From contig JALTOP010000421.1 of assembly GCA_027000105.1 (NCBI GenBank), positions 1-11,560 on the forward strand: a DNA stretch of 11,560 nucleotides, read 5' to 3'. The DNA is from Planctomycetaceae bacterium (GTDB taxonomy: Bacteria; Planctomycetota; Planctomycetia; Planctomycetales; Planctomycetaceae). Shown one piece after another: positions 7,246 through 11,560 of the stretch (positions are counted from its first letter, which is position 1; each line of letters opens with the position of its first letter). Below the pieces are notes generated by a model. The model did no database searches. It saw nothing but the letters and a program-made list of their open reading frames with translations, and was not told where the DNA came from. The position numbers were made by a program, and so were the translations under genes.

Positions 7246-7417
7246 AGAAAGGTTCCAACTTGAAGGGAACTCGAACGCCCGTTCGAGACTTTTCCCCTAT
7301 TATAACAACCCGCACGATGCCCGCCTGTTTGCACGCCGCGCACGCTCCATTTCGGTTACAGTTGCCCGAATGGATCAATCCGATCGAATCGGTCACGTCG
7401 GAAATCTGGGTGGACAT
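7244..7417 (-). CDS. Doubtful 57-residue ORF upstream of ispE
   Basis: This small frame, starting at ATG 7417, has codon use broadly like the neighbouring genes and encodes a Cys-containing middle (C-x5-C-x2-C) and a hydrophobic IVRVVIIGE segment. There is no Shine-Dalgarno before it, I recognise no family, and it covers the candidate extended -10 element, so at most one of the two readings is likely. A longer version could begin at GTG 7483 or TTG 7489. Confidence 0.2.
   Translation of the reverse strand: MSTQISDVTDSIGLIHSGNCNRNGACAACKQAGIVRVVIIGEKSRTGVRVPFKLEPF
7270..7287. promoter_or_regulatory. 18-bp dyad near the presumed ispE transcription start
   Basis: CTCGAAC (7270-7276) and GTTCGAG (7281-7287) form a perfect 7-bp inverted repeat around GCCC. 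Farther out, GGGAA (7265-7269) and TTCCC (7292-7296) add a second arm pair. The site falls at about +5 to +22 relative to a start predicted from the element at 7299-7307, so it could be an operator or a 5'-end hairpin that stabilises the mRNA. Confidence 0.45.
7299..7307 (-). promoter_or_regulatory. Extended -10 promoter element for ispE-spoVG
   Basis: The - strand reads TGTTATAAT: a perfect TATAAT (7304-7299) preceded by TGn, the extended -10 arrangement. No good -35 hexamer lies 16-18 bp upstream, which extended -10 promoters tolerate. The predicted start is near 7292, giving an ispE leader of about 190 nt. Confidence 0.5.
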
Positions 7418-7600
7418 GGCAGGTTTCAAATGTCTGATTCTTCTGTTGTCACGACGGCGTTTGTAATTTTTACCGTGCGACACAATCAACCGTACACTTA
7501 ATTTTCTAAGTCGTCAATACCGATTTCCTGTCGTTTTCCAGCCAAATTCCTTCCGGGAAAGCAGAACAGGCCCGAAGAAAAATGTTCGTTCCGATTGATT
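7308..7600. other. Spacer with no confident gene
   Basis: Apart from parts of two doubtful - strand ORFs (7244-7417 and 7498-7815), I see no gene, RNA or repeat here. The segment separates the ispE promoter from the + strand promoter at 7601. Confidence 0.4.
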
Positions 7601-7815
7601 TTGACACAGACCGGCATTCCAGATATTCTCCGCTTCCCGTGATTGAGGGGCTTCTGCCGGTTTCCGGTCGTCCTCGATGCACGGGCACTCATGTTTCTGT
7701 TTTGCATCGGGTGTTTTCCCCTTTTTGCCTGACAAGACACCTTTTTGAGAAGAATGTCCAGTTCGGACTGATCTGTTGCTGTTCGCAGCACGGGAGAGTT
7801 CAGGGAGGAACTCAT
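7498..7815 (-). CDS. Doubtful 105-residue basic ORF
   Basis: This frame starts opposite the ATG of the + strand gene at 7814 and encodes a basic protein rich in Arg and Asn with a sensible-looking end (EIGIDDLEN). Against it: no Shine-Dalgarno precedes it, it uses AGA/AGG arginine codons that are uncommon in its neighbours, it overlaps the promoter at 7601-7629 on the other strand, and no family is recognised. I keep it only as a possibility. Confidence 0.18.
   Translation of the reverse strand: MSSSLNSPVLRTATDQSELDILLKKVSCQAKRGKHPMQNRNMSARASRTTGNRQKPLNHGKRRISGMPVCVKINRNEHFSSGLFCFPGRNLAGKRQEIGIDDLEN
7601..7629 (+). promoter_or_regulatory. Sigma70-type promoter upstream of the receiver-like gene
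   Basis: A perfect TTGACA (7601-7606) is followed after exactly 17 bp by TATTCT (7624-7629), which keeps the most important -10 positions. The predicted start is near 7636, about 178 nt before the ATG at 7814. Confidence 0.6.
7710..7746 (+). terminator. Terminator-like hairpin in the leader of the receiver-like gene
   Basis: GGTGTTTT (7710-7717) pairs with AAGACACC (7734-7741) as 8 bp with one U-G, enclosing a 16-nt loop, and is followed at once by TTTTT (7742-7746). It lies about 75-110 nt after the predicted start at 7636. It could be an attenuator of the downstream gene or the end of a roughly 110-nt small RNA. The large loop makes it a weak terminator. Confidence 0.35.
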
Positions 7816-8188
7816 GGAGAAAGCTCGCCATCTTTTTGTGCTGGATGAACATCAGGAAACAGAAGATGTTCTTCGAGCTGTCCTGGAGCCGACTGGTACG
7901 TCGGTCACACGTGTTCGCAACTGGCGGCAGTTGAAAAATTACGAACCAAAACAGGAAGAATCCGTTCTCGTTCTCCACTCGGACGAATCCCTGGAAGCTC
8001 ATCCTGAAGCAAAAAAATTTGCACAGGTTCCCCGCGTGATCATCGGTCGCGCAGAAACCGGGACTCCCAAGGGAACCCCGCCAGAAAAATCCTTCCAAAC
8101 CAACGCCCGGGAACATCAATTGGAAGAAATGTTCGAATTCAAGGATCTGCTCCGGGCAATCGATTCACTTTGGCGATCTGATTCCTGA
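7814..8188 (+). CDS. Small stand-alone protein resembling a degenerate receiver domain
   Basis: This 124-residue cytoplasmic protein has no signal peptide or membrane segment. Its start is well supported by AGGGAGGA at 7802-7809 just before ATG 7814. The order of hydrophobic strands resembles a response-regulator receiver: HLFVLDEH at 6-13 (D11/E12 in the place of the acidic pair), ESVLVLHSDE at about 49-58, PRVIIGR at 73-79, and a C-terminal EFKDLLRAIDSLW helix at 108-120. The expected phospho-acceptor Asp at the end of strand 3 is replaced by His55, so phosphorylation in the usual way is unlikely. A Pro/Gly/Lys-rich segment (80-95) replaces the normal alpha4-beta5 region. The gene is transcribed alone, with a promoter at 7601-7629, and converges on the permease gene. 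The receiver resemblance is my inference from pattern, and an unrelated alpha/beta protein is possible. Confidence 0.7.
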   Translation: MEKARHLFVLDEHQETEDVLRAVLEPTGTSVTRVRNWRQLKNYEPKQEESVLVLHSDESLEAHPEAKKFAQVPRVIIGRAETGTPKGTPPEKSFQTNAREHQLEEMFEFKDLLRAIDSLWRSDS

Positions 8189-8203
8189 AGCCTCGCGATT
8201 CAC

Positions 8204-8279
8204 TTCCTGAATTCCGGTCGTTCCATTCTGCCTGGCCCGATCATGTTATTTCGCATTTGAATGGAATTCTTTTCAGGAA
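8204..8279. repeat. Nested inverted repeats in the convergent spacer
   Basis: TTCCATTC (8221-8228) and GAATGGAA (8259-8266) form a perfect 8-bp inverted repeat with a 30-nt loop, followed on the + strand by TTCTTTT. As an alternative, TTCCTG and AATTCC (8204-8215) can pair with GGAATT (8263-8268) and CAGGAA (8274-8279). This may be a weak terminator for the receiver-like gene. The remaining spacer to 8468 holds no clear terminator for the permease. Confidence 0.35.
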
Positions 8280-8468
8280 CATCGAATGCTTTGATTTCTT
8301 TGTTGCTTCGGCGACCGAAATCGGTCACAAGATTCGCAACAATATGGATGCGTTCGCACTGCGATGACTCGCTTCGCTATGACCCGTTTTTTGCGGTTCG
8401 TTGAAATGCAGTGATTGAATGATGTCTGATTGAGTACCGATCGGGAAGCCAAAAACGTCCTCTTCCAG

Positions 8469-9827
8469 TCAGTTTCTCCGGATTGCTTCAATCGGTTTCA
8501 GTCGGGCAGCCCAGATGGCTGGATACAGCCCGGAAGCGACGCCGAGAACCGCACTGAAGCAGAACGCGAATAAGAGCAGTTTGGGACTGGCGTAAAGCTC
8601 GAACTTTGCAGGGAAGGCAGCGTTGATAGCCTGTGTCAGCAACCAGCCCAACAGACTGCCGATCATTCCCCCCGCGACACCTAACAGAAGTGATTCAAAT
8701 GTAATCAATTGAATCAAATCCCCTTTGCTCCACCCGTTGGCCCGCAGAATACCGAATTCACTGACTCGTTCGGTCACGCTCATCAGCATGGTGTTGATGA
8801 TACTGATAACGGCGATAAACAACCCCAGCGAAGTCAGAATTCCCAGGGCAAGGTCAAGGTCTTCCGCGAACTTGTTGATCCGCCCGGACCAGTCTGCTGC
8901 CCGTCGGACTTCCATCGGATCGTCTGCAAGCGTTCCCTCCTCTTTGCTTGCTGTTCTGTTTCCCTGTTCGTTTTGGGGGGAAGAATTTTTTTTTCTGTCG
9001 CCGGTGACGCTGTTCGATGATTTCCGCTTCTGTTTCAAGGCACGATCAATCTGTTTGATAAATGATGACAGCGGGTTCTCGTCTGAATGGCCGCCTGAAA
9101 AGAGCATGGATCCTCGAAATGCTCCCGGCCCGCGCCCCCGAAAATGATCCTTGATCCGCTGCAGCAGAACCTCATCGGGGACCGACCCGTCCTGTTCGAT
9201 ATAAAAACTGGAAACCGCCTGGTCGTTGAAATGCGTCAATTCCCTGAAACGATTCGCATCCATGATGATGGCGACATCAAGCAGGATCGAGCCCGTGAAG
9301 TAGATACCCACAATTTTCAACTGCTGACCGTTGACTTCGATGGAGTCACCCACCTTCTTGTGGTGTTCTTCCGCGATTGGTTTGCTGATCACGCAATGTA
9401 GCGTTCCGACATCCTGTTCCTCCAGGTATCTCCCTTCGATGATATCATCCCGGTAGGTGCCAATGTTCAACCGGTTTCGCCTGACGATTTCCGAACCACA
9501 CAACAGCCGGGGTGGGGAGACGACCATTTTGCCATCAATCACATTGACACGAACCCAGCACTCCGGACTGACTGCCCGAACGCCGGGGATCGCCTCAAGT
9601 TCTTCCGTCCAGGAGCGGGGAAGTGTCGAGAAAAGCGGGATGGGCGCACCGCGCTGCATCGCGACAAGACCGGGGATACGCTCAAGCGTGCTTCCCACAG
9701 CCCGATCCAGTCCCTCTGCGATCGAAAATAGCCCAACCATTCCGAGAATCGCAACGGTCATTCCGATAACCGCCAACGTGCTACGAGTCGGACGGCTGCA
9801 GACATTTTTCAAGGCAAACGAAAACAT
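8469..9827 (-). CDS. MacB/FtsX-type ABC transporter permease
   Basis: This is a 452-residue inner-membrane permease of the MacB/LolC/FtsX type. The topology is typical: one membrane helix near residues 17-38, a large extracytoplasmic domain (about 40-320), then three helices at about 324-350, 370-402 and 414-441. Conserved features are the TERVSEFGILRANGWSKGDL coupling segment (352-371) and the C-terminal GLYPAIWAARLKPIEAIR. The frame is open up to 10160, but I place the start at ATG 9827. The family N-terminus FALKNVCSRPTRSTLAVIG begins there, and the extra 111 codons encode nothing related. Residues about 262-312 are a charged linker (KQKRKSSNSV...KEEGTLADD) encoded over A9 and C6 tracts. 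No ATPase or periplasmic adaptor gene is adjacent: the gene converges with the 7814 gene and diverges from the 10260 gene. The substrate is unknown; MacB-like complexes move lipoproteins, peptides or other envelope cargo. Confidence 0.92.
   Translation of the reverse strand: MFSFALKNVCSRPTRSTLAVIGMTVAILGMVGLFSIAEGLDRAVGSTLERIPGLVAMQRGAPIPLFSTLPRSWTEELEAIPGVRAVSPECWVRVNVIDGKMVVSPPRLLCGSEIVRRNRLNIGTYRDDIIEGRYLEEQDVGTLHCVISKPIAEEHHKKVGDSIEVNGQQLKIVGIYFTGSILLDVAIIMDANRFRELTHFNDQAVSSFYIEQDGSVPDEVLLQRIKDHFRGRGPGAFRGSMLFSGGHSDENPLSSFIKQIDRALKQKRKSSNSVTGDRKKNSSPQNEQGNRTASKEEGTLADDPMEVRRAADWSGRINKFAEDLDLALGILTSLGLFIAVISIINTMLMSVTERVSEFGILRANGWSKGDLIQLITFESLLLGVAGGMIGSLLGWLLTQAINAAFPAKFELYASPKLLLFAFCFSAVLGVASGLYPAIWAARLKPIEAIRRN
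8975..8994 (+). repeat. Homopolymer tracts G6 and T9 inside the permease gene
   Basis: On the + strand, GGGGGG (8975-8980) and TTTTTTTTT (8986-8994) are separated by five bases. In the permease reading direction these are A9 then C6, encoding part of RKKNSSP in the hydrophilic linker. Both are slippage-prone. Confidence 0.9.
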
Positions 9828-10259
9828 GAACAACAGGTTTTCCCCGGACAAAAGAGAGCTTTTCCCGTCGAAATCGAAAAAAATCGCTGAATCTACCTCA
9901 TTGACAGATTCCGTTTTGCAAGTAATCCGTTTTGAAGATAAACAGGCCCATTCGGTAACAGGCCAGGCAAATGTTATTGTATCAACAATTGCCGGTCCGA
10001 ACAGGTTCTGAATAGGATACAGTTTCCGAATAATATATCGCTGCCGAGTAGTGGACCGCATTCGATACCCGCTCCTGGCGATGACTTTATTTCCCGACCA
10101 TGTTACCATGAGGACAATGTTACCGGGATTGAGTGACACTGTTAATGAGGCGACCATCACGTCACTGTCTACCCGGATGGCGTTTTCCGAAGGCGGCTTC
10201 GATTCATTGGATTGGCTCTTGAGAGAATTTACTCCTCTGGCGTTTCAGTAGGACAACTT
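9828..10259. other. Divergent intergenic region between permease and secreted repeat protein
   Basis: These 432 bp hold the permease promoter candidate at 9976-9984 and the ribosome site of the + gene (AGGA, 10250-10253). A 56-codon + frame from ATG 10081 ends at TAG 10249-10251 but has no Shine-Dalgarno. A near-repeat of ATGTTACC occurs at 10099-10106 and 10117-10124. I find no convincing sigma70 promoter for the + gene. Confidence 0.5.
9976..9984 (-). promoter_or_regulatory. Candidate extended -10 promoter for the permease
   Basis: The - strand reads TGATACAAT, a 5/6 match to TATAAT with the TGn extension, and no clear -35. The predicted start near 9969 would give a leader of about 140 nt. 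Confidence 0.3.
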
Positions 10260-11560
10260 ATGCGGCGACGGTTTTTTGTTATCTCCCTTTCGTTTCTTGT
10301 TTTCGCTCAGGGCGTGTCTGTTGAAGCAGCCGACGACCCGTTGACGGCCCGGAATGTCCTCGCTTCGATCAAGCGGGGACGCGAATACCTCATCAGCCAA
10401 CAGCAGCCCGATGGTTCCTGGAACGGTGTCGGAGCAAACACATTTCAGGTCGGAGTCACAAGCCTGTGCCTGCTTTCCCTGATGAATTCCGGGATGACAC
10501 CGGACGATCCGGTCATCGCCCGCGGCCTGAAGTGGTTGCGTGCCGTCAAGGAACCGGCCCCGACATTCACTTACGAAATTTCATTGATGATCATGGCTCT
10601 GACGACCGCCAAGGAAGGGGCTCGAGATAATCTGCGGATTTTCAATTTGGCACAAAAATTGGAAAAGGGGCAGAGAAAATCTGGAGAGAACGCCGGCGGT
10701 TGGGGCTACACCGGCAATATGGGCGGTTCGGATCGAAGCAACGTCCAGTACGCGATTCTGGGCCTGCGCGATGCCGCGTATTACGGCATTCCGGTTGACC
10801 GCAAGGTTTGGGAAAGAGCCCGTCAACACTGGATCGATTCACAAAGTGCAGACGGAGGCTGGAATTACAGTGCGCAAAATGGCAGCGGAACGACCGGCAG
10901 TATGACAGTGGCGGGGATTGCTTCGCTGGCGATCACCTCCAGCTTTCTGAGGGATCAAAAAGAGGAAGACGCTCAAGGTAATCCGATTTGCTGTCAACCT
11001 CCCGAAGCGGATGAGCCGATGGATCGAGCAGTCCGCTGGCTGGCCAGAAATTTTTCTGTGCATTCCAATCCGAAAGCGGGTGGCCATTGGTTGTACTATT
11101 TATACGGACTTGAAAGGGCGGGGCGGCTTAACGGCCGCCGTTTTTTCGGAACACACGATTGGTATCGGGAAGGCACCCGGGTTCTTCTGAACAGACAGAG
11201 CAAACGGGATGGCTCCTGGATGGGCATCGGCAACGGGGAAAGCAATCCGATCATCGGCACATCGTTCGCCCTGCTTTTTTTATCGAAAGGATTGGCTCCG
11301 GTTTTAATCAACAAGATGAAACTCGGCCCCAGAGATCCCGACGATCGCGAACAGGTACTGGGAGAATTGTGGAACCGCCACCCCAAAGATGTCAACAACC
11401 TTGTCGAACACATCAGCACGTTGCCAAAGTGGCCCAAATTGCTCACCTGGCAGACATTGGATTTCGACAAGGCGGTCGCCAACAACGGCTTGCAGGAAAT
11501 GATGCAGGCCCCCATCCTGTTTGTCACTTCCGAAAACGACCTCTCCGAGTTGATGTCTGA
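10260..11560 (+). CDS. Secreted squalene-cyclase-fold repeat protein with DUF4159-like C-terminus, 3'-truncated
   Basis: The first 433 residues are present and the gene runs off the right edge. ATG 10260 has AGGA at 10250-10253 with a 6-nt gap, and starts a signal peptide (basic MRRR, hydrophobic core, likely cleavage after VEA near residue 23), so the protein is exported. Residues 30-345 form an alpha/alpha-barrel of the prenyltransferase/squalene-oxidase repeat kind, with QW-like repeats QQPDGSWNG (48-56), GGWGYTG (146-152), SADGGWNYS (196-204) and KRDGSWMGIG (315-324). No DxDD class-II cyclase motif is visible, so cyclase activity should not be assumed. From about 390 (LLTWQTLDFD, then MMQAPILFVTSEND) the sequence resembles the start of DUF4159 as I recall it from planctomycete proteins of this layout. 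The function of that architecture is unknown. The gene stands alone, divergent from the permease. The right-hand truncation is due to the window. Confidence 0.85.
   Translation, partial: MRRRFFVISLSFLVFAQGVSVEAADDPLTARNVLASIKRGREYLISQQQPDGSWNGVGANTFQVGVTSLCLLSLMNSGMTPDDPVIARGLKWLRAVKEPAPTFTYEISLMIMALTTAKEGARDNLRIFNLAQKLEKGQRKSGENAGGWGYTGNMGGSDRSNVQYAILGLRDAAYYGIPVDRKVWERARQHWIDSQSADGGWNYSAQNGSGTTGSMTVAGIASLAITSSFLRDQKEEDAQGNPICCQPPEADEPMDRAVRWLARNFSVHSNPKAGGHWLYYLYGLERAGRLNGRRFFGTHDWYREGTRVLLNRQSKRDGSWMGIGNGESNPIIGTSFALLFLSKGLAPVLINKMKLGPRDPDDREQVLGELWNRHPKDVNNLVEHISTLPKWPKLLTWQTLDFDKAVANNGLQEMMQAPILFVTSENDLSELMS

Noticed and set aside
7514..8119. 201-codon - strand frame opposite the receiver-like gene
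   Set aside because: It lies antisense to a frame with an excellent Shine-Dalgarno and promoter, and its Phe/Cys/Gly-rich content looks like a shadow.
8306..8327. GACCG/CGGTC hairpin as permease or receiver-like terminator
   Set aside because: The stem has only 5 bp and no T run follows on either strand.
9828..10160. N-terminal extension of the permease frame by 111 codons
   Set aside because: The extension encodes no family-like or membrane sequence, while the ATG at 9827 begins exactly at the conserved MacB/FtsX N-terminus.
10081..10251. 56-codon + frame ending 8 nt before the secreted protein gene
   Set aside because: There is no ribosome site and no recognisable motif. The TAG-to-ATG closeness is suggestive but not enough to call a gene.

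Overview
The window reads as a chromosomal stretch from a planctomycete (order Planctomycetales is my best guess). The evidence is indirect: a SpoVG-family protein directly downstream of ispE, a secreted squalene-cyclase-fold repeat protein whose C-terminus turns into what looks like a DUF4159 domain, and a CheA/CheW/chemoreceptor unit with unusual domain make-up. Base composition is moderate, spacers are long, and there is no rRNA, tRNA, CRISPR array, transposase or phage gene.

Layout. (1) 1-5232, + strand: a chemotaxis operon. It holds the 3' part of cheA (kinase core, two tandem CheW-like domains, degenerate receiver), cheW overlapping it by ATGA, and a soluble chemoreceptor built as globin-PAS-PAS-MCP. 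A strong intrinsic terminator at 5264-5299 closes it. (2) 5491-7103, - strand: ispE followed after 23 bp by a spoVG homologue that carries a zinc ribbon inside the SpoVG fold. Upstream of ispE lies a structured leader: an extended -10 element, an 18-bp dyad, a UUCG-capped hairpin and a 15-codon ORF with its own Shine-Dalgarno. (3) 7601-8188, + strand: a good sigma70-like promoter, a terminator-like hairpin in the leader, and a 124-aa stand-alone protein resembling a degenerate receiver domain. (4) 8469-9827, - strand: a MacB/FtsX-type ABC permease without an ATPase gene beside it in the window. (5) 10260 to the right edge, + strand: the secreted prenyltransferase-like/DUF4159-like protein, cut by the window end.

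How it fits together. The chemotaxis block looks like a self-contained O2/gas-sensing module. The receptor has no membrane segment, a flavohaemoglobin-type globin with its haem-ligand residues, and two Aer2-like PAS domains that both keep the candidate haem His and the beta-strand Trp. It would signal through CheW to the CheA encoded just upstream. The ispE-spoVG pair echoes the ispE...spoVG neighbourhood of Bacillus. The last three genes are independent units. The most interesting items are the possibly three-haem soluble receptor, the zinc-ribbon SpoVG, and the ispE leader with its small ORF.
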